Part shown: positions 1 through 6,782 of the stretch, in pieces
Numbering within the stretch: the first letter of the stretch is position 1
How the letters are laid out: each line of letters begins with the position of its first letter
Source of the DNA: an uncultured Planctomycetaceae bacterium
Lineage (GTDB): Bacteria > Planctomycetota > Planctomycetia > Pirellulales > Pirellulaceae
Assembly: GCA_937967755.1 (NCBI GenBank)
Contig: CALBTA010000260.1
Span: 1-6,782, forward strand
DNA length: 6,782 nucleotides
Direction: 5' to 3'
Notes under the pieces: model-generated
What the model was told of the DNA's origin: nothing
Seen by the model: only the letters and a program-made list of their open reading frames with translations
Database searches by the model: none
Program-made: the position numbers and the translations under genes

Positions 1-3000
1 CCACTGCTTAATCGCCGGCCCCAGCGGCTTGGCGTCGGCCTTGTTGGCGACGCGGCCCAAGATCGATGCCGCCAATTCGACCACCAGGGCGTGCGGGCTT
101 TCCAGCGCCGCGGCGGCCGCTTCGGCGGGCAGCGGATCGCGCTGCATCAGCGCCGCCGCCAATTGTTCACGGCATTCTGACCTGGGGAGAATTTCGAAAA
201 TCTTCGCCGCTTCGCCTTGGGCGCAGACGCGCTCCAAGCAATGAAAGTTCGACTCCAACGGCGACTGGGCGTAGTACGCGTTCTCGGATTGCAGGGCGGC
301 GTAGTCCGGCTCGAGCGAATCGTCCCCGAACAAGCGTTTCGCGGCGGGCAGCGCGGCGTCGGTCCAGGTCTTCAGCAGTTCGAGCAGCAATGATTTCGTG
401 GTCGCGTTGTCGTTGTATCCCAATTGTTCGATCACCACGTTCTGATGCGGGCCATGCTCGCGGGCGATGTTGCGAATCACATCCCACGCGCTGGGCGTGT
501 CGAACCAACGCAAGCCGACGATGGCCCGCCGGGGGACCGAACCGCTGGAAGTCGCCAGCCGTTTGAGCAGCGAGAATATCTCATCCGCCTTGTCCGATTT
601 TTTCAAGTGGCCAATCGCTTCGGCCGCGCTCTCCTGCAAGGCGTGGCCGTCTTCGCTGGCCAACCGCAACAGCAGATCGAGCGAACGGGCATCCCCCAAC
701 TCGCCAAGGGCATGGACCGCCACTTTGCGAAGGTCCAGGTCGGCCATCAACTCCACGGCCGACAGCAAAATGGTGATGCCGCCGTCTTTTCCACCGCGGG
801 CCAGGCCGACGGCGGCCAGGAATTTCGTAAGCGTATCGCGGTGTTCGAGCGCCGCTTCCAACGCATCGGCCGGCCCATCGCGTTTGCGAAGCCGCCAACC
901 GATCGCCTCGACCACGTGGTGTCGTAGGTCGTCATCGGGGTGAACGGCCAGCACCTTCAAGGTTTCATCCACTGCGCCCGTCAGCGACCAGCGGGCCGCG
1001 GCGATCTGACGTTTGATCAAATCGGGCAGGTTCAAATCGAGGCACTTGTTCAGATAACTCGCCAAAACTTCGTCGTGCCGCGGATGCTGATCATCGAGCC
1101 AGTTGCGATTGGGCAGCAAATCTTCGCTGTCGTAAATCGGCTGATCGTAGCCGCTGATCGTTTCCAGCGCTCCGGCGACCGGCCCGCGCCAATCGTCTTT
1201 TTCCAACAGCGGCAACAACCGGGGGGCGATGTCCGCGTCGCGAAACATGCCAACCGCCGCGAAGACGCGCTGCGCATCGATAGATTGATCGGCATCTTTT
1301 TCCAGGACGTCGAGTAGCGCATCGCAGCTTCGCTTGTCACCCAGTTCGACGATGGCATTTAGTACCCGTTGTTCAAGCCGGCGGGTGTCGGCTTGTTCGA
1401 GTTGCTCGATCAGCATCTCGAAAGCCCGCTCGTCCTTGTGCTTTGCCAGCGCGATGGCGGCTTCGCGGCGAACGCCGGCGTACTCACTTTGGTAAGCATC
1501 GGCCAACGCCTTCTTCGCCTTGGCATCTTCGTTGTAAACACCCGCCAGCCACCCGACGGCCAGCCTCCGCGTCGTCGCGTGCGGCGATTTCAGGCCGACT
1601 TTGCCGGCGGCAGTCGGGCTGGCCTGACGGAACAGCAGCATGCCGGCTTCGGTCGCCAGTTGGTCGTCGCGGGTCAGTACGACATCTTCCAACACCTTCT
1701 GGCCCTTGCTGCCGGCCGCTTCGGTCAGCAGCTTCAACGCTTCGACTGCCAGATCGGTGTGCGGGCATTCGATCGCCGCGGCGGCCCGGGCTTGGTCGTC
1801 GACGCCGACGTTGGTCAGTTGCTCAAACGCCAGCATTCGTACCGCTTGGATATCGTCGCTAAGGGTCTGAATCAACACCGGGCGCACAGCGTCGATGAAC
1901 GCTTCGTCTTTGTTGGCCATGGCGACCAATGAACGAATCGCCTGCTGGCGCACCGAAATCACCGTCGCCCCGAACGAAGGCCGCATTCGCCGCTGGTGGT
2001 AGCTGCCTTGCTCTCGGGCGAGGCCGACGTAGGTTCCGAACGCCAGTTGGGCGAGTTCATCGGCTGTGACTTTCAACTTCGGCAGCTTGTGAGCGCCGGC
2101 GGCCTTCGCGGCGGCTGAGATTTGTTTCGCGTTGCGAATTGCCGCGATTTGCCAGGCGAAATCCCATTGCTCTTGATGATCGGCGGCAAGCATTTTCAGC
2201 ACATTCACTGTGCTGGCGCTGCAATGCGGGTCGCCAAAAGTGATCAACAAAGCAAGCCGCCCGACCGCTTCGGTCGAAATGTCCCACGCGGTTTGTTGCC
2301 CGCGGTCGTTGATCTGCTGCATGATGAAGTCGGGAAACGCCGACTCGTCTGTAAACACTTCCAACGCCCGGGCGGCGGCCAGGCGCAGCCGCGCGTCTTG
2401 CGCGGAAAGCGCGGCCAGAATGCGCGATGGCGTGCCGTCGTGGGCTTGCCAATCACGCATCAACAGCACGAAGAACGCCGCGTTGCGAACCCACGCCTCG
2501 CTGTCTTCCAACATGGCAATCACATACGGCTCGCCCTGTTCGCCAAAGGCGACCGCGGCCATCAGCCGTTCGGCCCGGGTCAGCACGTTGGCCGCATCTT
2601 CGGAAAAGACCACCGGCAGGGCCGTCGCCTCGCGGCAATACGCCAAGCCCATCGCGACTTGGAAACGGACTTTCGGGTCGTCGTGCTGCAGCGGCGTCTG
2701 CAACTGGGCGACGTGCTGGGGCTGAGCGCAGCGGGCGATTGCTTCCGCGGCGGCGGATCGGATGTTCTCGTTGGGGCTTTCCAGCAGCGGCAACAGCACC
2801 GGCACGAACTCTGCCAGGCCCAGCAACCCCATTCCCGAGAGGGCGATCATGGCGTCTTTCTGCCATTGCGGGCGGTCGGCCTCACGCAGCGGCATTTCGG
2901 CGGTGGCCGATTGCAGCAGCGGGGCCTTGGCTTGTTCGTCGTGGAACAGGGCGCGGGCACAGGCGGCTTGCAGACGGACGTCGGAATACTTGCTGGCCAT

Positions 3001-4647
3001 CGCCCCTTGGACGACGTCGACGGCGTTGTTGTTGATCAGCGCGGTGATCACCTGGCCGCGGACCTCTTCCGCCTCGTCGTTGATCGCGGTGACGAGCGTG
3101 TCCTGCGCTTCCTTCGTGCCGAGCTGGATCAGGCTTTCGGTCGCACGCAGGCGAATATCGACGTGGCGGGATTGCAACGCCTGGCCCATTGGCGCGGGGT
3201 CACGCCCTTTGGATTGCGACAGCAAATGGTCGTAGGCGTCGCCGCGAATTTCCGCGGCAGGGTCTTCAAGCAATTCGACGAGAAGCTGCTTCGCCCAATC
3301 TTGCTTGTCTTCGGCCATCGCTTCGGTCAGCACCTCGCGCCGCACGCTGGGGCGGACGCTGCCCAAGGCGAAGCGCAGCACCGCTTCGTGCGAACCGTCG
3401 ATGCGCATGCCTAGCGATGTCTTGAACGCTTCGCCGCTGACGCTCTGCTCGTCGTCGTTCAACGCCCGCAGCATCAGCGCGCGTGCCCTCGGATCGATCT
3501 TTTTCGCCTTCGATTTTCGCACCGTCGCCGAAAGCGTCTTCAAGGCCCGGCGGCGGACATCGGTATGCTGCGACGTCAGCCCGATGTCGGCAGCTTCCAG
3601 CGGGTCGTCGGCGTAGATGTTTTCCAGCGCCGTGTAGGCCGCGTCGCGGACTTCGGCCGCGTCGTCGCCCGTCAGCGTTTCCAGTCGCCCGCTGGCCCGC
3701 GGGTCAGCCAGCGCCGCCAACGCCTGGCAAACTTGCACGCGGGCGTCGACGTCTTCTTCGCGGCTAAGCTGCAACAGCGTGCCGAACGCCCGGGCGTCGC
3801 CCAGCAGCGCCAGGCAGCGAGCGCCCAACAGGCTGGTGTCCATCACGCGGGACGACATAGCCGACAGCAACGGTTGGTAATCTTCGGCAGCGAGCAAGAA
3901 CTGCGCCGGCTTGACTTTCGGCGGCTCACTTTTTTTCTCGCGGCCGGTCGGCTGCACTTCGTAGTTTTCCAACTCGTGAAGCTGGCGGTGCAGTTGCTTG
4001 TCGCGCTGGCGAATCGCCTTGGCGAGCGCCGGGCGGGAAAGCAGCGCGGCCAAAAACGCGGTCCGGCGAACGTCGGCACTCGGATCTTCGCCAGCGCGGC
4101 GAACCGTTCCGGCGACGCGCGAATCGTCCAGCAACTTACGTTGAAAGCCGCGGATGATCGCCAGCCGCCGGGAGTCGGGCCGATCGGACTTTGCGGCGAT
4201 GACTGTGGCATGGGGTGAATCTTTCGGAAAAACTTTCTCCAGCGCCAACAGCGCCGCGCGTCGGGTTTCCTCGGGGTCGATGTCGAGGGCGCGGATCATC
4301 AACTGCCGGGCCTGCTCGTCTTTCTTCGCCAGCGGGACGAGCGCTTCGACCGCCGCGACGCCGACGTTCGCCTCCTGCGCATCAATCGCCAACGTCAATG
4401 GGCGTAAATCATCCTTCTCGCTGGCGTCGCGCAATCCTCCGAACGCCGCCATGCGGACCTTGTCGTCGCGATGCGCCAGCAGCGATTCGAGCAGTTTTGC
4501 GGCACGGGGATGTTTCGACTTGGCGAGCAACTCGGCACAGCGCAGTCGCAAGCTGTGATCGGCATCTTCATCGACCTGCCGGGCGAGCATTTCCAGCGCA
4601 CGGGAATCGTCATATTCTCCCAACGCACTGATCGCGTCGCCCCGCTG
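1..4647 (-). other. HEAT / PBS-lyase-like repeat solenoid of the giant protein (continues past window)
   Basis: Residues ~326-1874 form tandem helix pairs of roughly 30-40 residues. That spacing implies on the order of 40 units, an estimate rather than a count. The second helix usually begins with a Val/Leu-Arg followed by an Ala-rich face, as in HEAT_2 and PBS-lyase HEAT-like repeats. A near-identical helix, LLPLLE, recurs around nt 1200-1216 and 2778-2795. The array is broken by segments that do not fit the repeat: a charged Lys/Arg/Glu-rich stretch at about 538-575 (nt ~4011-3898), a block at about 1150-1230 (nt ~2175-1933), an aromatic and acidic stretch at about 1490-1540 (nt ~1155-1003), and a Tyr/Asn-rich stretch at about 1764-1795 (nt ~333-238). 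These may be surface loops or binding sites. The PBS-lyase name here describes only the repeat; the size and composition do not indicate a phycobilin lyase. Confidence 0.85.
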
Positions 4648-5622
4648 CGCGACGTCGTTCTGCGAAAGCAGGTGCGCCGCGCGATCGTACGCATCGTAAA
4701 CACGGTGCGTCAGCGAACTGAACCGCCCGCCGGTGTCCATCAAAATCAGGCGGACGGTATTGTCCGCGCCGGCGATTGCCAGGTGCATGCGGTTGTGAAT
4801 GGTCGTCAGCGCGGCCGCCACAACCGGCGGCACCCCGTCGTCGAACGTCGCCGGACGCGTCGCCCCAACCCGCGCCCAGGTCTTGCAAGTCCGATCGCGA
4901 CCGGCCGATACGAAGCGATCGCCGGCAACGTGCAGCAATGCCGTAACGTGGTCTTCGTGGCTGGCACCGCGGCCGCGGTCTTCCGGTTCCAACTTACCGC
5001 GGGCGTGCGTCAGCAGCAGCTTTTGGTCCGCCCCGGCGCTGAAGAACCGCAATTCCTCAGGCTCGAACAGCATCGCCGTGACTGCCCCTTCGTGCAGCTT
5101 CGCCGAATCGCTGCAGGCAAACTGCTCTTTGTCTTCGCACTCGAAAACCGAAACCGTGCCTTTGCTGGTTCCCGCCGCCAGCCACTCTCCAGACGGATCG
5201 GCGGCGAGCGCGGTGACTCGATCGCCCATGTCGAAAGTTTGAAGCGGTTTGCCTGTATCGCCGTCGAGGATGATGACCTGGTTTTCACAGTCGGCAGCCA
5301 GTCGGGCATTTGAAAGTGTCACCAACGAAGTCGCCGGGGCGGAAAGTTCATCGCCCAACGCCGAAAGCTTCTTCGCTTTGCCAGCGATTTGATAGATCCG
5401 CCCGTCGTCGCCCCCCAGCCAAAGTAGTTTTTCGGTCGCGGCCAAAGACAACCCGCCGCAGGGCAGCGCGATTTCTTCTAGTTCTAGCTTCTCCACACCC
5501 AGCCGATAAAGCGCCGTCGGCAACCCTTCGGGATGCACGGTGGTGAAGACCAACTTCCCAGGCTGCGCGGCAATCGCCCGCAGGTCGCCGCGGTATTGGA
5601 GGTATTTGTTTGTGGTTGCCAT
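1..5622 (-). CDS. Giant WD40 beta-propeller / HEAT-repeat protein, 3' end beyond window (partial)
   Basis: I do not recognise a named gene. Translating the minus strand from the ATG at 5622-5620 gives 1874 consecutive codons with no stop, so the C-terminus lies outside the window. Residues 1-298 look like seven WD40-type blades. From about residue 326 to the edge the protein is a HEAT/PBS-lyase-like solenoid with repeating D-x-x-V/L-R-x-x-A signatures, for example KVRMAAFGGL (388-397), EVRDAAYTALE (657-667), EEVRGQVITALI (852-863), NIRSAAAEAIARCA (953-966) and DLRHHVVEAIGW (1565-1576). No signal peptide or membrane segment is visible, so it is probably cytosolic. In this family architecture both modules bind proteins, so a scaffold or assembly role is inferred; no catalytic motif was seen. 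The ATG is the first in frame after a TGA at 5646-5644; a TTG at 5640 is an alternative start. No Shine-Dalgarno sequence is visible. TTA, CTA and TCA codons are rare, which leaves the antisense frame open. The gene follows another HEAT-like gene on the same strand after 95 bases. Confidence 0.92.
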   Translation of the reverse strand, partial: MATTNKYLQYRGDLRAIAAQPGKLVFTTVHPEGLPTALYRLGVEKLELEEIALPCGGLSLAATEKLLWLGGDDGRIYQIAGKAKKLSALGDELSAPATSLVTLSNARLAADCENQVIILDGDTGKPLQTFDMGDRVTALAADPSGEWLAAGTSKGTVSVFECEDKEQFACSDSAKLHEGAVTAMLFEPEELRFFSAGADQKLLLTHARGKLEPEDRGRGASHEDHVTALLHVAGDRFVSAGRDRTCKTWARVGATRPATFDDGVPPVVAAALTTIHNRMHLAIAGADNTVRLILMDTGGRFSSLTHRVYDAYDRAAHLLSQNDVAQRGDAISALGEYDDSRALEMLARQVDEDADHSLRLRCAELLAKSKHPRAAKLLESLLAHRDDKVRMAAFGGLRDASEKDDLRPLTLAIDAQEANVGVAAVEALVPLAKKDEQARQLMIRALDIDPEETRRAALLALEKVFPKDSPHATVIAAKSDRPDSRRLAIIRGFQRKLLDDSRVAGTVRRAGEDPSADVRRTAFLAALLSRPALAKAIRQRDKQLHRQLHELENYEVQPTGREKKSEPPKVKPAQFLLAAEDYQPLLSAMSSRVMDTSLLGARCLALLGDARAFGTLLQLSREEDVDARVQVCQALAALADPRASGRLETLTGDDAAEVRDAAYTALENIYADDPLEAADIGLTSQHTDVRRRALKTLSATVRKSKAKKIDPRARALMLRALNDDEQSVSGEAFKTSLGMRIDGSHEAVLRFALGSVRPSVRREVLTEAMAEDKQDWAKQLLVELLEDPAAEIRGDAYDHLLSQSKGRDPAPMGQALQSRHVDIRLRATESLIQLGTKEAQDTLVTAINDEAEEVRGQVITALINNNAVDVVQGAMASKYSDVRLQAACARALFHDEQAKAPLLQSATAEMPLREADRPQWQKDAMIALSGMGLLGLAEFVPVLLPLLESPNENIRSAAAEAIARCAQPQHVAQLQTPLQHDDPKVRFQVAMGLAYCREATALPVVFSEDAANVLTRAERLMAAVAFGEQGEPYVIAMLEDSEAWVRNAAFFVLLMRDWQAHDGTPSRILAALSAQDARLRLAAARALEVFTDESAFPDFIMQQINDRGQQTAWDISTEAVGRLALLITFGDPHCSASTVNVLKMLAADHQEQWDFAWQIAAIRNAKQISAAAKAAGAHKLPKLKVTADELAQLAFGTYVGLAREQGSYHQRRMRPSFGATVISVRQQAIRSLVAMANKDEAFIDAVRPVLIQTLSDDIQAVRMLAFEQLTNVGVDDQARAAAAIECPHTDLAVEALKLLTEAAGSKGQKVLEDVVLTRDDQLATEAGMLLFRQASPTAAGKVGLKSPHATTRRLAVGWLAGVYNEDAKAKKALADAYQSEYAGVRREAAIALAKHKDERAFEMLIEQLEQADTRRLEQRVLNAIVELGDKRSCDALLDVLEKDADQSIDAQRVFAAVGMFRDADIAPRLLPLLEKDDWRGPVAGALETISGYDQPIYDSEDLLPNRNWLDDQHPRHDEVLASYLNKCLDLNLPDLIKRQIAAARWSLTGAVDETLKVLAVHPDDDLRHHVVEAIGWRLRKRDGPADALEAALEHRDTLTKFLAAVGLARGGKDGGITILLSAVELMADLDLRKVAVHALGELGDARSLDLLLRLASEDGHALQESAAEAIGHLKKSDKADEIFSLLKRLATSSGSVPRRAIVGLRWFDTPSAWDVIRNIAREHGPHQNVVIEQLGYNDNATTKSLLLELLKTWTDAALPAAKRLFGDDSLEPDYAALQSENAYYAQSPLESNFHCLERVCAQGEAAKIFEILPRSECREQLAAALMQRDPLPAEAAAAALESPHALVVELAASILGRVANKADAKPLGPAIKQW
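4729..5622 (-). other. Seven-bladed WD40-type beta-propeller domain at the N-terminus of the giant protein
   Basis: Residues 1-298 fall into seven segments of 30-40 residues, each resembling a WD40 blade: approximately 8-38, 52-80, 93-120, 131-161, 176-206, 221-250 and 262-298. The clearest are blade 4 (DRVTALAADPSGEWLAAGTS, 133-152), blade 5 (starting LHEGAVTAMLF at 176), blade 6 (starting SHEDHVTALL at 221 and ending RDRTCKTWA, with TW in place of WD) and blade 7 (LAIAGADNTVRL, 281-292). Blades 1-3 are more degenerate, and canonical GH and WD dipeptides are mostly missing. Seven blades is the usual closed number for this fold, so the propeller is probably complete at the N-terminus. It most likely serves as a docking platform; its ligand cannot be deduced. 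The assignment of the last four blades is firmer than that of the first three. Confidence 0.8.
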
Positions 5623-5717
5623 GTTGTCTCGGTCAGGCAATTGTCAGTCGTGTGACGGGCGCGGTAGTCCGGGCACTCTTGCCCGGTCGACAACGGGCAA
5701 GAGTGCCCGTTTTACAT
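5623..5717 (-). other. 95-bp intergenic spacer between the two HEAT genes
   Basis: The spacer holds the inverted repeat and about 45 bases of leader before the giant gene. In the reading direction an in-frame TGA (5646-5644) lies 21 bases before the ATG, so the giant protein cannot extend further upstream than the TTG at 5640. The only purine-rich word near the ATG, GAGA, ends four bases before it, too close to serve as a normal ribosome binding site. I see no convincing -35/-10 pair. The second gene may therefore be translated by a leaderless-like or Shine-Dalgarno-independent mode on a shared transcript, but an unrecognised promoter cannot be excluded. Confidence 0.6.
5670..5709. repeat. 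Perfect 16-bp inverted repeat with nested palindromic arms (REP-like hairpin)
   Basis: The left arm (5670-5685) reads CGGGCACTCTTGCCCG. The right arm (5694-5709) is its exact reverse complement, CGGGCAAGAGTGCCCG. They are separated by an 8-base spacer (GTCGACAA) that itself contains the palindrome GTCGAC. Each arm is also an imperfect palindrome (CGGGCA, four bases, TGCCCG), so the DNA or RNA can form either one long 16-bp stem or two small 6-bp hairpins. Beyond a small mismatch, GTA at 5664-5666 can pair with TAC at 5713-5715. It sits in the only intergenic gap of the window. On the plus strand the stem is followed by TTTTAC; on the minus strand, the direction of both genes, no T-run follows it. 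Candidate roles are a dispersed REP/MITE-type element, an RNA-stabilising 3' structure for the upstream gene, or a protein-binding site. Confidence 0.85.
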
Positions 5718-6782
5718 TCATACTGAAACGCGCAAGTGTTCGTGGTGGTGTTCGATGCGGGTGATGGCTACGAGGCAGGCGGCGTGTTCGCTCTTGCCGC
5801 GCGATTGCTTGAATTCTCTGAGCAGCGGGGCGACGTGCTGGGCGAATTGCTTGTCTTCAGTCGCCAAATCGCACAGGGTTTCGATCAACTTCAACTTCGC
5901 CTGCCGGGCGGGCAGCGGTTTGATGCGGACCATGTCATCAGCCGCCGAGCCGTCTCCCTTCGCCGGGCGGCCGGGTGGAATTCGGAACAGAATTCGCCGC
6001 AGCAACGATTGCAGTTGGTCCATCTCAGCCGGCGGAGCCTCGGGCCGCGGCGGAGCGCCGATGCCGATGATTTCTTCGATTGGCTGCTTCCGTTTTTTCT
6101 TTCCGGTCGTGGCTTCCGGCGGCGGCGTAGGTTTCCAATCGTCCGTGGTGCCCCGCTCGCGGTAGAGCGACCAGAACGTGCGAATCACAAACGCCCGCAC
6201 GCTGCCGTCGGGGCTTTCGGTCAGGCGGAACAGTTCCTCCGGCACGCGCAGCCGGGGGTGCATATCGATCAGTTTCATGCCGAGGTTCCGCGTCTCGCGG
6301 TTGCGCGATTCGCAGAAGCTGTAAACCGCATCGGCGGTGAAGGTCTCGGCGTCGAGGCGAATCCGCCGGTTGTCGGGGTGGTCGTCAGCGGTCATCGCCT
6401 TGGCGACGAACTGACGCACTTCGGGGAAGGGTGATTCGCACATTTCGACGATGCCGTCGATCGGCGGCGACCAGCGGGCGAATTCCCAACCGGCAAGTTC
6501 CAGCGCCAAATCGCGAAGCGGCCGCCGGTCGTCGCTGAACAGCGGCAACACGCGCTCGAACGATAGGAACTCCGGCGGCATCTCGGCACCGGGGTCGACG
6601 GGGCGGTCGGTTTCGGCCAGGCAGATGTCGGGGTGATGATGCCGAATGTACTTGCGGGCGAAGCGGGCGAGCGGCTCGTCGGGCTTTTCAGCATCTACCA
6701 TCATCGACCACAGCCGCTCGCAACCGGCCTGCACCGCGTCGGCGGAAAATTCGCGGGTTTCCCCGGCGAGCATCTGCAGGAA
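5718..6782 (-). CDS. HEAT-like repeat protein, C-terminal part (5' end beyond window)
   Basis: The frame is open from the right edge to a TGA at 5720-5718, giving 354 residues. The first in-frame Met lies only three codons from the edge (6773), preceded by Phe-Leu-Gln with no stop, so this is most likely the tail of a longer protein and that Met is not a proven start. Helical HEAT-like pairs are visible at about residues 74-130 (PLRDLALELAGWEFARW, 88-104, then PEVRQFVAKAM, 120-130) and 148-210 (RETRNLGMKLIDM, then GSVRAFVIRTFWSLY, 193-207). Residues ~214-290 are a low-complexity linker rich in Pro and Lys (PTPPPEATTGKKKRKQ). The last ~60 residues form another helical pair ending in a His-rich tail (EHHHEHLRVSV). 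A second HHH lies near residue 48. No signal peptide, membrane segment or catalytic motif is visible in this part. The function is unknown. The short gap to the giant HEAT gene suggests the two products act together. Confidence 0.87.
   Translation of the reverse strand, partial: FLQMLAGETREFSADAVQAGCERLWSMMVDAEKPDEPLARFARKYIRHHHPDICLAETDRPVDPGAEMPPEFLSFERVLPLFSDDRRPLRDLALELAGWEFARWSPPIDGIVEMCESPFPEVRQFVAKAMTADDHPDNRRIRLDAETFTADAVYSFCESRNRETRNLGMKLIDMHPRLRVPEELFRLTESPDGSVRAFVIRTFWSLYRERGTTDDWKPTPPPEATTGKKKRKQPIEEIIGIGAPPRPEAPPAEMDQLQSLLRRILFRIPPGRPAKGDGSAADDMVRIKPLPARQAKLKLIETLCDLATEDKQFAQHVAPLLREFKQSRGKSEHAACLVAITRIEHHHEHLRVSV

Noticed and set aside
2122..3414. Plus-strand ORF of 430 codons, with similar ones at 940-1317, 1369-1932, 3565-4218 and 4471-5313
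   Set aside because: All lie in the antisense frame whose codons align with those of the giant minus-strand gene. That frame stays open because sense TTA, CTA and TCA codons are rare. The products are Arg/Gln/Gly-rich with no recognisable domain, while the minus-strand frame gives coherent WD40/HEAT sequence.
3930..3936. A-run as a programmed frameshift site in the giant gene
   Set aside because: The codon phase (GAG AAA AAA AGT) does not match the X-XXY-YYZ slippery pattern, and the zero frame continues with good HEAT repeats on both sides.
1..4647. PBS-lyase enzyme (phycobilisome maturation)
   Set aside because: Only the generic HEAT-like repeat resembles that family; the size, the WD40 fusion and the lack of any phycobiliprotein context argue against it.
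5484..5693. Minus-strand ORF of 69 codons spanning the hairpin and the start of the giant gene
   Set aside because: It is out of frame with the WD40 propeller and low in domain-like character; it starts inside the hairpin.
5670..5709. The hairpin as a rho-independent terminator of the upstream HEAT gene
   Set aside because: In the minus-strand direction the stem is followed by GGACTACCGC, with no U-run, so a classical terminator for that gene is not supported.
5736..6434. Plus-strand ORF of 232 codons opposite the upstream HEAT gene
   Set aside because: It is the codon-aligned antisense mirror of the 5718-6782 gene and has no domain signal; the minus strand carries the credible protein.
1..6782. 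tRNA, rRNA, CRISPR array, transposase or integrase
   Set aside because: No cloverleaf-like segment, no regularly spaced direct repeats and no transposase or integrase motif was seen on either strand. The only sizeable non-coding stretch is 95 bases.

Overview
The window is GC-rich DNA (roughly 60% by eye) with two genes, both on the minus strand and both cut by a window edge. Reading leftwards from the right end, the first is the C-terminal 354 residues of a HEAT-like repeat protein (6782 to 5718). A 95-base gap holding a perfect long inverted repeat follows. The second is a giant reading frame that starts at an ATG at 5622 and runs without a stop off the left edge (1874 codons visible). No RNA gene, insertion sequence, CRISPR array or enzyme domain was recognised.

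The giant protein is the main content. Its first ~300 residues read as a seven-bladed WD40-type beta-propeller. The remaining ~1550 visible residues are a nearly continuous HEAT/PBS-lyase-like alpha-solenoid, interrupted by a few non-repeat insertions. Because the frame has no stop inside the window, any ORF list that requires a stop misses it and shows only out-of-frame fragments and antisense mirror ORFs, some over 400 codons. The upstream protein also carries HEAT-like helical pairs, followed by a Pro/Lys-rich linker and a His-rich tail.

The organism is probably a planctomycete or another large-genome bacterium of similar habit. This is an inference from the base composition, the weak or absent Shine-Dalgarno signal, the giant WD40/HEAT protein and the palindromic intergenic element; no marker gene is present to prove it. 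The two genes may be co-transcribed. They look like scaffold or protein-interaction components, with no catalytic residues in view. A partnership with a larger multi-gene system beyond the window is plausible but cannot be shown from this sequence.
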